Shown: one piece after another, positions 17,866 to 26,395 of the stretch
How the letters are laid out: each line of letters begins with the position of its first letter
Position numbering within the stretch: the first letter of the stretch is position 1
Assembly (NCBI GenBank): GCA_046349875.1
Contig: JAXMBN010000002.1
Coordinates: forward strand, 1 to 64,000
Direction: 5' to 3'
DNA length: 64,000 nt
Origin: JAXMBN01 sp046349875
Lineage (GTDB): Bacteria > Planctomycetota > Planctomycetia > Pirellulales > Pirellulaceae
Notes under the pieces: model-generated
Seen by the model: only the letters and a program-made list of their open reading frames with translations
What the model was told of the DNA's origin: nothing
Database searches by the model: none
Position numbers and translations under genes: made by a program

Positions 17866-20091
17866 ATGCAATCGAGTTCGTTCTCTGCTTGGTCGAAAGG
17901 GCACTCGATTCCATGGCGATTGCGTTCGGATCTCGGATGGCATCAGCAAAATGATTCCGCGACGTCCTCATGGGTCGTACATGACCCTCTCACCAACCGC
18001 TACCTTCGCCTTGGTGAGGAAGAGCGAACGCTGCTTGGATGGTTAGACGGAAAAGCCTCCTTGCAGGATGTTTCGCAAAAGTTTTGCCAGGCCTTTGCAC
18101 CGCTTTCGATGGAACCGGCGGACATCCTTCGCCTCGTTCAGTTAGCGGTTCAGAATGGACTATTGGTCTATCGCGGAGAAGCAAAAGGTGGCGTTGCCAT
18201 TGCTTGGCGTTCGCCTTGGATGGTTTGGTTGCAACAGCTACCTTGGAAACTCTTGACATCGCGTATTGTGGTGTGGCGACCAGCGGCGTGGTTGGAGCGA
18301 CGTCGCGGCACTCAGTGGTTTTTCTTTGCCCCACGAAACCGCGTTTATTGGTGTGGATTCATAGGCTTGGCATGGATTGCAACACTTCGAAATGGGCGCG
18401 AAGCCATGGAGCAATTGCCTGCAGCCCATCTGCTTTGGGCTCCTCAATCGCTGATAGGCATGGGAGTAGCATTTCTGATTACGAAACTCGTTCATGAATT
18501 GGGACATGCACTTGCATGCACGCATGCGGGAGCTCGATGCAAAGAGTTTGGTCTTTTGATCACCATGGGATCGGTTTGTCCCTATGCCGACGTTACGGAT
18601 TCATGGCGCGTCGCCAATCGATGGGAACGCGCGTGGATCGCTCTTGCAGGCATCTATGCCGAGTGGATTCTCGCTTCCTGCGCAGCATTGTTCTGGTGTT
18701 TTACTCACGCGGGCGCCCCTCATGATTTCGCTTGGAAAATCGTCGTCGTGAGTTCTATTTCAACGCTTCTTTTCAACGCGAATCCCTTGGTCAAATATGA
18801 TGGGTACTATGCCCTCAGCGATTTACTGGGGATTGCCAACCTACGCGAGCGAGCAGATCGACAAGCCGCGAGCTGGATGGCTCGCATGATCTTGGGAAAG
18901 ACGCAAGAGACACAACCAAAAACCACTTCTTGGAGATGGATTGGGTACTCGATGTTCGCCTGGGGATATCGAGCCATGCTAACTGGTTCTATGGCCTTGG
19001 CATTGATCGCATGTAGCCGAGCCTGGCAAATGGAAACATTCGGAGTTCTCTTGGCTGGGCTACTCGTTCTCTCTGTATTTGGAGTTCCTGCCGTGCAATT
19101 CGTTCAGCGGTCACGAGTAGCAATGCAATCAGGTACAGTGAGTAGATGGCGCGCATCTCTAGGGTGGACCGCGATGATATCGCTGGCTGTGCTACTTGCG
19201 TTTGTTCCTCTTCCCTTTCGTATTCAAGGTTTTGCCATCCTTCAACCGCACCGCAGCTGGCCTGTCTACGCGACCACGGATGGAGTGCTATTGGAATCAT
19301 CCTCGGGCTCGGCTGCTCGAGCGATCGACGATCAAAGCGTCTTGTTTCGATTCTCCAACCCACGACTCGAGGATTCGGTGATTCAAAGCGAGCAACAAGT
19401 TTTCGCAATCGATGAAGAGATTCGACTTGCGAAGCGTGCGCTTTACTTCGATCCAAAAACTGCCGAACAATTGCCGGTCTTGGAATCGATGCGACAAGTT
19501 GCGGAATCCACGCTCGAAAACCGTCGTCACCTTGTTGAGGAGTTGACGGTTCGCTCACCAGCGGATGGTGTTTGGTTGCCTGCACCTATCCGACGAGATC
19601 CCTTGCACTCACCCCAAGATGTTCAGCAACAAGAAGAGTCGGCGAGGCCGATGGAAGAAGGCGAGTGGATATCCACGGGAGCATTGCTTGGTTGGGTGTT
19701 GCAAGAAGGTGATTGGATAGGCCATTTGTACGTCGATGAGAAGCAACTCCGAGAGATTGCCATTGGGATGCACGTACGCATCTTCGCTCAATCCGATCCT
19801 TGGAGGCCGCTAAGGGGCATGGTAGAACATGTTGCCTTTGATCCTGAGGAAATGGCCGCTTCCCAAGACGTTGAATTGAGAACATCTACGCAGCGCTTGC
19901 TTGAGAACGCGAAATCCAATCAAGAAGCACGCGTTTCCCGATACCAAGTACAAATCCGGATTCCCTTGAACGAGATTCCAAGCCAAGGCTTAAAGGCTTG
20001 GACCTCTGCAACCGTTGCTATCGAAGCTAGGCAGAAATGCCTTGCCCAGCATGTGATCGAGTGGTGCCACGTCAATATCCGACTCTTCTAA
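17866..20091 (+). CDS. M50 intramembrane zinc metalloprotease with PqqD-like N-terminus and HlyD-like C-terminus
   Basis: 741 residues with three parts. Residues 30-105 resemble a PqqD/RRE peptide-recognition winged helix (VVHDPLTNRYLRLGEEER, LLGWLDGKASLQDV, LAVQNGLLVYRG). Residues 165-430 form the M50 membrane core, with the zinc motif HELGH (H210, E211, H214) and the second motif NPLVKYDGYY giving Asp312. After a last membrane segment near 440-460, residues 470-740 are HlyD-like (HRSWPVYATTDGVLLESSSG, coiled coil, ELTVRSPADGVW). All active-site residues are present, so it should be catalytic. YydH-type peptide-maturation proteases share the M50 core. The gene is coupled to the adaptor upstream (AGGAG overlaps its stop). 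A role in maturing and exporting a peptide or protein is inferred. Confidence 0.8.
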   Translation: MQSSSFSAWSKGHSIPWRLRSDLGWHQQNDSATSSWVVHDPLTNRYLRLGEEERTLLGWLDGKASLQDVSQKFCQAFAPLSMEPADILRLVQLAVQNGLLVYRGEAKGGVAIAWRSPWMVWLQQLPWKLLTSRIVVWRPAAWLERRRGTQWFFFAPRNRVYWCGFIGLAWIATLRNGREAMEQLPAAHLLWAPQSLIGMGVAFLITKLVHELGHALACTHAGARCKEFGLLITMGSVCPYADVTDSWRVANRWERAWIALAGIYAEWILASCAALFWCFTHAGAPHDFAWKIVVVSSISTLLFNANPLVKYDGYYALSDLLGIANLRERADRQAASWMARMILGKTQETQPKTTSWRWIGYSMFAWGYRAMLTGSMALALIACSRAWQMETFGVLLAGLLVLSVFGVPAVQFVQRSRVAMQSGTVSRWRASLGWTAMISLAVLLAFVPLPFRIQGFAILQPHRSWPVYATTDGVLLESSSGSAARAIDDQSVLFRFSNPRLEDSVIQSEQQVFAIDEEIRLAKRALYFDPKTAEQLPVLESMRQVAESTLENRRHLVEELTVRSPADGVWLPAPIRRDPLHSPQDVQQQEESARPMEEGEWISTGALLGWVLQEGDWIGHLYVDEKQLREIAIGMHVRIFAQSDPWRPLRGMVEHVAFDPEEMAASQDVELRTSTQRLLENAKSNQEARVSRYQVQIRIPLNEIPSQGLKAWTSATVAIEARQKCLAQHVIEWCHVNIRLF

Positions 20092-20159
20092 GCCGGACGA
20101 TGCGTACAACGGTCGAAATGAAAGATAGACGAGTCGATAGATACAGAAAGTATAGTCCG

Positions 20160-21134
20160 TTACGCTCGTACTGCAGATTGTGTCTCTTTGAGCTTCCGCT
20201 CTGCATAGGCTCGATAGAAGTCGATCGTGAGCCCCAATCCAGTCTCGAGATCCACTTGAGGCTCGTACCCTAACAAGCGACGTGCCAGCGAAATATCCGC
20301 CAAGCTTTCTCGTACGTCTCCAACGCGGGCTGGTCGGAACTCGGGAGTGATCTTGGACCCCAACATCGCGCTGAGAAGTTCAAGCATTCGCAGCAAGGTT
20401 GTCTGTCGGCCTTCTGCGATGTTGATAATCTTTCCACCAACCCCAGCGCATTGTGCCGCCAAGAGATTGCCGTGCACGACGTTGCCAACGTAACAAAAAT
20501 CTCGTGACTGTTTGCCATCGCCGAAGATAATCGGATTCTCACCTGAAAGAATGCGGGTCACAAACAGGGGAATGACCGCTGAATACGGGCTGTTGGGATC
20601 TTGCCGCGGTCCAAACACATTGAAGTAGCGAATCCCGACGGTTTCTAGTCCAAAACTATGGTAATAGGCTTGGCAATAGTATTCGCCGCAAAGTTTGGCA
20701 ACGGCGTAAGGTGACAATGGCATAGGTAGATCGGTTTCGCGCTTCGATGACGTTGGTTGGTCGCCATAGGCTGAACTGCTCGCGGCATAAACAAAGCGTT
20801 TCACACCTGCCTTATGAGATTCATGAAGCATATTCAGAGTGCCGGTCGCGCAGGCTCGATGTGTGTCGAGTGGCCGTTCGAGACTCAACGGCACGGAAGC
20901 CAAGGCTGCCTGATGAAAGACGATGGTAATTCCATCGAGGCTTTCACGAACGATCGATGCATCGCAGATATCACCCTCGACCCATTCGATTTGCGAACGT
21001 ACTTCGGATAGGTTCGCCAAGTTACCTGTCGATAGATTATCGAGGACTCTTACCTGATGTCCCTGATTGAGAAGGCCGCGAACGATATGCGAGCCAATGA
21101 ATCCTGCGCCGCCAGTAACTAAGCATCGTGCCAA
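20160..21134 (-). CDS. NAD-dependent sugar epimerase (WbpP/GalE-like SDR)
   Basis: Extended short-chain dehydrogenase acting on a nucleotide sugar, most like UDP-N-acetylglucosamine 4-epimerase (WbpP) or a related UDP-hexose/uronate epimerase. Visible: CLVTGGAGFIGSHIV (NAD loop), DNLSTG, HQAALASVPLS (typical of WbpP-type enzymes), SSSAYGD and the catalytic YAVAK (Y-x3-K), RYFNVFGPRQ, and RDFCYVGNVV. About 324 residues. Start is taken as TTG at 21134 because AAGGAG lies nine bases before it and homology begins at once; an in-frame ATG at 21188 would add 18 unmatched residues. Last gene of a leftward operon with exopolysaccharide-type partners. Confidence 0.85.
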   Translation of the reverse strand: MARCLVTGGAGFIGSHIVRGLLNQGHQVRVLDNLSTGNLANLSEVRSQIEWVEGDICDASIVRESLDGITIVFHQAALASVPLSLERPLDTHRACATGTLNMLHESHKAGVKRFVYAASSSAYGDQPTSSKRETDLPMPLSPYAVAKLCGEYYCQAYYHSFGLETVGIRYFNVFGPRQDPNSPYSAVIPLFVTRILSGENPIIFGDGKQSRDFCYVGNVVHGNLLAAQCAGVGGKIINIAEGRQTTLLRMLELLSAMLGSKITPEFRPARVGDVRESLADISLARRLLGYEPQVDLETGLGLTIDFYRAYAERKLKETQSAVRA

Positions 21135-21257
21135 GATCGGGCACTCCTTCCCGGGGAATAGATAGAGCCTGCAGAAAGATGAACTCAAAGGGAATTCAGG
21201 ATGATTCTGGCATCCAATCGTCTCTCGCCAAGACTAGTGTAGCGATGGAATCCTGGT

Positions 21258-22076
21258 TCAAGCAACCCGAGCAACCCAGGTCGCCTTCACAGGCACTTGC
21301 GCTTTCAGAAGTTTTTGCGCTTGCGAGGTTGCAACGCAAGGGTGAAGTGTTCCATACGAAGGAAGTACGAGATGCACTGAATCGCACAGTCTTCCCAATG
21401 GCTCCACCCAACTATGGTGAATCGACCCTAGGTCCAAAACGATGAGTGGGTAGTGGCCCTTGAGGTGTGGCAGCGTTCGAGCACGAGCTTGAAGTAGACT
21501 TCCCTGCCCCGCTTTCTCTTCCAAATTCCAAGACTCAAAGAACGCATGAATGCTCGAGGAAGAGGATGCAGGTTTAGAACTTACGGAGAGTGGACGCTGA
21601 TTGGCATGGATACAATAGGTAATCCTTTGAGCCAATTCGGCCAGGTCGCAGGTAAATTGTTCGACCACTTCTTGGGGAAGTGGTGTGGATGCAACCGTTA
21701 CCAATCCCAGTGTGTACGATACCGATCGGTCGATATCTTTGGCAATCGACTGCAATACGCATGGATCGATCGCGGGCAAGAGATCCAATGGCACATCGAT
21801 TGATTGTTGAGATTCAGGGACCTCAATACTTGGAGTATAAACGCCAAGAGTTGCTGTCTTGGACTCTTCCATTGTCGCGGTCAAGTCAGCGTGGAGCGGA
21901 GACGCATCGTTGGCATCTGGATGGAATAAACGCAAAGGAGCAACCGATTCGAGAGACGTCGCGTTCTGACTTTGTTGGATCTCAGCGTCTTCGATCGATG
22001 CCAAAAAACTATTGCGTCCTTTGGCTGGGATATGAACCATTCGTGATAGTCGTTCGACGATCGCTTTGGATCTCAT
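21258..22076 (-). CDS. BY-kinase/ParA-like protein with degenerate P-loop
   Basis: 272 residues. The C-terminal part has the layout of the ParA/CpsD-type fold: a strand-plus-loop where the P-loop should be (LGLVTVASTPLPQEVVEQF), a strand like the Walker B region (HYPLIVLDLGSIHH), then LCDSVHLVLPSYG and a final strand VKATWVARVA. In active BY-kinases the first loop reads GxxGxGKS/T; here Gly and Lys are missing, so ATP binding is doubtful. There is no tyrosine cluster at the end. N-terminal 110 residues are low-complexity. Only 3 bases separate it from the ExeA-type ATPase upstream. I infer a regulatory or scaffold role in an exopolysaccharide machine; the fold assignment is tentative. Confidence 0.6.
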   Translation of the reverse strand: MRSKAIVERLSRMVHIPAKGRNSFLASIEDAEIQQSQNATSLESVAPLRLFHPDANDASPLHADLTATMEESKTATLGVYTPSIEVPESQQSIDVPLDLLPAIDPCVLQSIAKDIDRSVSYTLGLVTVASTPLPQEVVEQFTCDLAELAQRITYCIHANQRPLSVSSKPASSSSSIHAFFESWNLEEKAGQGSLLQARARTLPHLKGHYPLIVLDLGSIHHSWVEPLGRLCDSVHLVLPSYGTLHPCVATSQAQKLLKAQVPVKATWVARVA

Positions 22077-22079
22077 GGC

Positions 22080-23810
22080 CTAACCTCGCAACTTGCTAAA
22101 GAGTTGGACATAAGAATGAGGTGGTGCGAACGAAGTGTTATTTTCGTTGGTGCCACCGGGAGACGTAATGGTCTCGCAATCTTGTTCCACAATTAGCAAG
22201 TCGCGGTCATCGCCTTTGAGCGAATTGAGGTCCGCTTGTTTCGGTTGCCGACTAAGTGTTGCAAAGTCGAGTACGTTGGATGCACTCGCATGCGTCGCTG
22301 GAGAGTAGTCGTAATTGGAAGTCGAATGTGGGAAGATGTCGGTGACTTCCTCAAAGTCCATGTTGGCAGCCGTCAAATGCAGGCTCGTGATCATCTCACG
22401 AATTTCATTTTCAACGGTTTCGACCTCGAGACTCAATCGATCCTCGAGAGGTTCGATGGGGATCGATGGTGTTGGGCTCGATGGTTGCAAAGAACGTTCT
22501 TCCTCGGCATCGAGTGAAGACGTCACGCGTTCTGTCTTGGGTGGAACGGCGGCCTCGGAATCAAAGTCGGTCCCAAATGGCTCTTCGTTCGATTGAGAAT
22601 CGTCATTCGAGGACATGGGGGTACCCAAAGTGGAGCCGGTTCGGGAAAGGCCAAGAGATCCAACACTAGTAGTATTCAAGGTATCGACCGACACAGGAAA
22701 GTCTTCCCATGCTTCAATGGTCTCCAGCGAAATGGATGGGTCGATATCGTACGAATTGTAGCTAAGGAAAGCGTAATTGGGTTGGAGGTCGTCGATTTCA
22801 TTCGCAGGTGCCGCAGCAATCGGCAAAGGCGTCTCTTCGAAAAACGTTTCGTCCTGATCGACTTCCTCGTTGAGCATCGAGACTTTAGGCTGAACGGTTT
22901 CGTCATGTTCGAATTCGTCGTCATGATCTTCATCCGCCAACGATCCGAATTCGATCGAAGCCGTTGTTGCGGTTGGGATTGGATCCACCCAAGGGGAAGG
23001 AAGCTGTTGCAGTTCGGCCCATGCCTTTTCGATGAGCGATGCGCTGATAGGCTTCTGATTCTTGGAAGCTGCTAGGCACAACGCGTGATCGCAGACTTGA
23101 TCAATCAAACGAGGAATCCCATCTGCCGATCGGTGAATCATTCGGTAAGACTCTTCGGTAAATAGCACGTCGGAACGTACGCCGCAGAGTTCGATCTTGT
23201 GCTTGACGTAGCGAGTGGTTTCTTCGCTCGTTAGCGATCGAAGGTAGCAACGACAAGCAATTCGTTGATTCAACGATTCCATCCGCGGATGACCGAGGAG
23301 TTCATCCAAACGCAGGTTTCCGACGAGAACGAGCCGAAGTCTCGAAACGCCGTCAGCGGCAAGGTTGGTAAGCAATCGAAGCTCTTCGAGAAGTTTCAGC
23401 GAAAGGGTTTGAGCTTCGTCAACGATCAATAACAAACCATCACTGCAGTTTTCGACCGAAGGCTGCAGGCGATCGGTCAAGGAAAGCCGCAGTTCACCTT
23501 CCGACATATCGCGATAGGGCATTCGCAAATCGAATAACAGGTTTTGAAGAAGGGCGCGACGCGTGCATAGTTTAGAGCTCGACAGCATCACCACTTCAAA
23601 GTTTCGTCGCCAAGCATCGGCCAGACGCAGACAAAGCATCGTCTTTCCAACGCCGGTTCCGCCCATGACCGCTACGGGACCTTCGCCTCGTTCTATCGCA
23701 CGCGATACGGAACGAAAGGCATGTTCCATGCATTCGGTGGGGAAATAGCGATCCAACGTTGGAGTCGAAAGAAAAGGTCGCTTCTTGAGTCCAAAAAAGG
23801 TTTCGTACAT
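22080..23810 (-). CDS. ExeA/GspA-type AAA ATPase with long acidic C-terminus
   Basis: 576 residues. N-terminus MYETFFGLKKRPF is the hallmark of ExeA-type and XrtA-associated ATPases; Walker A VMGGTGVGKTML (near residue 50), Walker B LLLIVDEAQ, sensor LVLVGN and the arginine-bearing NQRIACRCYLRSLTSEE follow, ending with DGIPRLIDQVCDHAL near residue 250. Residues 290-576 are acidic and Ser/Thr rich with no peptidoglycan-binding domain, unlike classical ExeA. Such ATPases occur in type II secretion and in exopolysaccharide clusters. Start chosen at the ATG at 23810 because homology begins there; the ATG at 23846 is also possible and neither has a strong ribosome binding site. Sits in a leftward operon between a Wzz-like protein and a degenerate kinase-like protein. 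Confidence 0.8.
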   Translation of the reverse strand: MYETFFGLKKRPFLSTPTLDRYFPTECMEHAFRSVSRAIERGEGPVAVMGGTGVGKTMLCLRLADAWRRNFEVVMLSSSKLCTRRALLQNLLFDLRMPYRDMSEGELRLSLTDRLQPSVENCSDGLLLIVDEAQTLSLKLLEELRLLTNLAADGVSRLRLVLVGNLRLDELLGHPRMESLNQRIACRCYLRSLTSEETTRYVKHKIELCGVRSDVLFTEESYRMIHRSADGIPRLIDQVCDHALCLAASKNQKPISASLIEKAWAELQQLPSPWVDPIPTATTASIEFGSLADEDHDDEFEHDETVQPKVSMLNEEVDQDETFFEETPLPIAAAPANEIDDLQPNYAFLSYNSYDIDPSISLETIEAWEDFPVSVDTLNTTSVGSLGLSRTGSTLGTPMSSNDDSQSNEEPFGTDFDSEAAVPPKTERVTSSLDAEEERSLQPSSPTPSIPIEPLEDRLSLEVETVENEIREMITSLHLTAANMDFEEVTDIFPHSTSNYDYSPATHASASNVLDFATLSRQPKQADLNSLKGDDRDLLIVEQDCETITSPGGTNENNTSFAPPHSYVQLFSKLRG

Positions 23811-23993
23811 CCCTTGTTCCACTTGCGCTGAGAGATCGAATGGCACGAACGCAGTACGTGCTCCGAAGTCTCCATCGGCAAACCAACTCGCTTCACTTCA
23901 GTGCCAGGAATTCGGGATTTAACGATTCCAAAAAGAAAACTAAAGACCGAGCAAAGTGGCGGGGGAATGGTGAGTTTGGGTTGAATGGGATGG

Positions 23994-25178
23994 TTAGAGA
24001 TAGTTGAATAATCTTGCCAAGCCACCCAAAGGTTGTTCGATAATCAACGTTCGCCAATGCTGATCATACGCAAAACGAAAAGCGATCCAAAAAGCTATGA
24101 GAAGCAATCCCCACTCAAGGGTTCCCATCAGTCGCAGCGCGTTTCGATGATCTTGCACGGGTTCGCGACCAAGAAGCGATAGGTTTCCAATATTCGGTAT
24201 GCCAATTCGTTCGAGCCATGCAATGACGCGGCGAGGATCACTACCTCCGCCGCGGGCAAGTCTAAGGTAACTCCAGATCACGACCGCCCACGTGGTCATT
24301 CCAATGAGGAGGAGTCCGAGGAGCTGAGAGGTTGAAATGCGAGGGCTTACCGGGCGAACGCGAAATGATCGAGAGATCGCGATCGTGCCTTCGAGAGGAT
24401 TGCGCTGTGATTTTTGATCGGCCGTTAGGTTTCTCAAGGTTTGTTCGACTTGATCGAGATCGCGAGCGAGTTGAGACTCGAGCTGAGCATCTTGTGAGGG
24501 TTCCATGATGCGAGGGTTGCTCGCCACTTGAAACGGAGATTCGTTTGAAGGTGGCGATTCTGATTCGGTTGGTGTAGCAACGGTATTGGCGATGGGGGCT
24601 CCAAGAGGAGAGTCCACTTCCGATGTTACCATGTCCGTTTCTTCCGCCTTCGATGGGATCGGTGTGGAAGCGAGAAGGGATAGGTTCCTGTTGCGATCTT
24701 CGACAAGGACGCGTTGCGCATGTCGAATTGCTTCACGGCGCCATTTAGCCTGTCGAATCTTCTTTCCAAGTTCTTCACTATCGTTGGGGAGAACGACTCC
24801 ATGGGTTGCTTCGGCAAGCGAAGATTCAAGTTCGAAACGTTCGGGGACAAATCGGGAGAGTAGTTGGAGGTTGGCGGATGTGAGAGGAACCGAGTTTGGC
24901 TTTTGCAGTCGTGAGGATGCTTCGATGGACTGCGACCCCGTTCGTTGGATACCTACTACGCGATAGGGCCCAACGTTGATGGCTCCTTCTTGGCGTATCA
25001 AGCTTTCGAAATGCCTGAGATAGGCAGGTGAAAGAATGGTGGGTGCGTAAATGGTGTAATAGATGTTTTGAAGCGGAAAACAATTGAGGGCCATTACCAT
25101 GGCCAATAGACCAGCAATGGTTCCACACCAAAAGGCGCGACCCAAGGTCTTGCGTTCATATCGAAACCACTGTTTCAC
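23994..25178 (-). CDS. Membrane protein of unknown function, possibly Wzz-like
   Basis: 394 residues. N-terminal cytoplasmic basic stretch, a membrane segment at about 16-36 (FWCGTIAGLLAMVMALNCF), an extracytoplasmic region of about 240 residues with a Ser/Pro/Glu-rich middle, and two more membrane segments (TSQLLGLLLIGMTTWAVVIW and LEWGLLLIAFWIAFRFAY). A long hydrophilic loop between terminal membrane segments recalls polysaccharide co-polymerases, and its operon (ExeA-type ATPase, kinase-like protein, sugar epimerase) supports that, but I see no diagnostic motif. Start is GTG 25178 with GGAG nine bases upstream. It is the first gene of the operon; the 5' end lies in TGTTTCACGTTTCACA, which slightly resembles parS. 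Confidence 0.55.
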   Translation of the reverse strand: MKQWFRYERKTLGRAFWCGTIAGLLAMVMALNCFPLQNIYYTIYAPTILSPAYLRHFESLIRQEGAINVGPYRVVGIQRTGSQSIEASSRLQKPNSVPLTSANLQLLSRFVPERFELESSLAEATHGVVLPNDSEELGKKIRQAKWRREAIRHAQRVLVEDRNRNLSLLASTPIPSKAEETDMVTSEVDSPLGAPIANTVATPTESESPPSNESPFQVASNPRIMEPSQDAQLESQLARDLDQVEQTLRNLTADQKSQRNPLEGTIAISRSFRVRPVSPRISTSQLLGLLLIGMTTWAVVIWSYLRLARGGGSDPRRVIAWLERIGIPNIGNLSLLGREPVQDHRNALRLMGTLEWGLLLIAFWIAFRFAYDQHWRTLIIEQPLGGLARLFNYL

Positions 25179-25434
25179 GTTTCACAACTCCATCCATGGA
25201 AAGAGTGAATTTGCGAGGTCCGTCGAGTTGTCCGTCAATGGGGATTCGGACCTAACTGGTGGAGATTACAATAGTCTGAACACGACAGCAACAGAGACCC
25301 TACGTGACAACCGTGCCATTCATTGGAATGAATGTCCTGGTCGAAATGGAAGGTACAACGATGGGGCTATAGGGCGTGCCGACTAGTTGAGCGATCAACG
25401 GACGGTGAAACCTGCGAGCGATACACCGGTCAGA

Positions 25435-26100
25435 ATGCCTATGCGAACGACACCTTTCACAATCAAATATTGCGGGATCACAAGACTTGACGATGTGAAG
25501 GCTAGCTTTGATTGCGGAGCTGACGCCATTGGCATCAATTTGGTAACGTCCAGTCCTCGATTCGCTGCGCCTGCAATTGCCGAGAAGCTAGCAGTCCAAG
25601 CGAAGGAGTATGGCAAGGTCGTGGTCGTTATGGTCAATCCAACGCGAGAAGAGGTTGAGGCCGTGTTGGCGTCCATGCCAGTGGATTATGTGCAGCTCCA
25701 CGGGGAAGAAGACCCGCGTGATTTCAACGGACTAAGGGTACCGATTGTTAAAGCGATGCCTTGGCGGGGCGTTCAAGATCAAACGGTGGCTGAGCAATGG
25801 CATTCGGCAAAGGGAATGGATCTCGCCGGATTTTTGGTTGACGCCTACGACGAGAAAGTCCGGGGTGGATCTGGCAAGGTAGCTCGGTGGGATCTGCTGC
25901 AACCTCGTCCTCGGCCGCTCGACCAAATTCCTCTCATACTGGCCGGGGGACTATCCCCAACCAATCTCATTCAGGCCATGCATCAAGTACTGCCTGATGG
26001 CGTCGATTGTGCAAGCGGAATTGAATCCTCTCCTGGCATCAAAGACCGCGCCAAAATGCTTGCATTCTTCCAGGCTTATCAGCAAGCCATCGCTATCTAA
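25435..26100 (+). CDS. trpF: Phosphoribosylanthranilate isomerase
   Basis: Third step of tryptophan synthesis, an Amadori rearrangement in a TIM barrel. IKYCGITR holds the catalytic Cys, ADAIGINLV and SPRFA follow, YVQLHGEEDP, FLVDAYDEKVRGGSGK holds the catalytic Asp and the phosphate loop, and LAGGLSPTNL with DCASGIESSPGIKD closes the barrel. 221 residues from ATG 25435 (ATG 25441 is equally possible; an in-frame TTG at 25387 lies further out). No other trp gene is nearby, so the pathway is scattered here. Followed by a REP-like repeat cluster. Confidence 0.93.
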   Translation: MPMRTTPFTIKYCGITRLDDVKASFDCGADAIGINLVTSSPRFAAPAIAEKLAVQAKEYGKVVVVMVNPTREEVEAVLASMPVDYVQLHGEEDPRDFNGLRVPIVKAMPWRGVQDQTVAEQWHSAKGMDLAGFLVDAYDEKVRGGSGKVARWDLLQPRPRPLDQIPLILAGGLSPTNLIQAMHQVLPDGVDCASGIESSPGIKDRAKMLAFFQAYQQAIAI

Positions 26101-26395
26101 TCCTACCCGCCTCTCCATAAACACACCTAATTTGCAAACAATAGGTGCCGTCCACCTATTGTTTGCGCCGGCACTCAGTGGGGACTGACCCCATGTACTT
26201 GCTTGAAGACCATGGGGACAGTCCCCGCGCTGGATCGCTCGGTAATAGTCTGCTTGATTGCATAAGAACATCTGATCTGTCAACAATAGGTGGCAGGCAC
26301 CTATTGTTGATGTGGGCCAGAGGTGTGGCCAAAAAATGGTGGATAGGTACAATTCGCCCATCGTTTTTCTTCTCGGACTTCATGGCGGAAGCACC
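26101..26395. repeat. REP/REPIN-like palindrome cluster
   Basis: Four hairpins in 180 bases. H1 at 26134-26166: GCAAACAATAGGTG pairs perfectly with its complement over CCGTC. H2 at 26179-26193: TGGGG/CCCCA. H3 at 26214-26226: GGGGAC/GTCCCC. H4 at 26280-26310: TCAACAATAGGTG pairs with its complement over GCAGG. H1 and H4 share the core ACAATAGGTG, and H2 and H3 are inverted copies of one another (GACTGACCCCATG at 26183-26195 against the complement of 26211-26223, one mismatch). Two palindrome families nested in this way look like REPIN elements moved by RAYT transposases. They fill the gap between trpF and the DUF1015 gene. Confidence 0.75.

Noticed and set aside
25171..25186. TGTTTCACGTTTCACA, 13/16 to parS
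   Set aside because: It is a GTTTCAC direct repeat, not a palindrome, and is partly coding; chance is likely.
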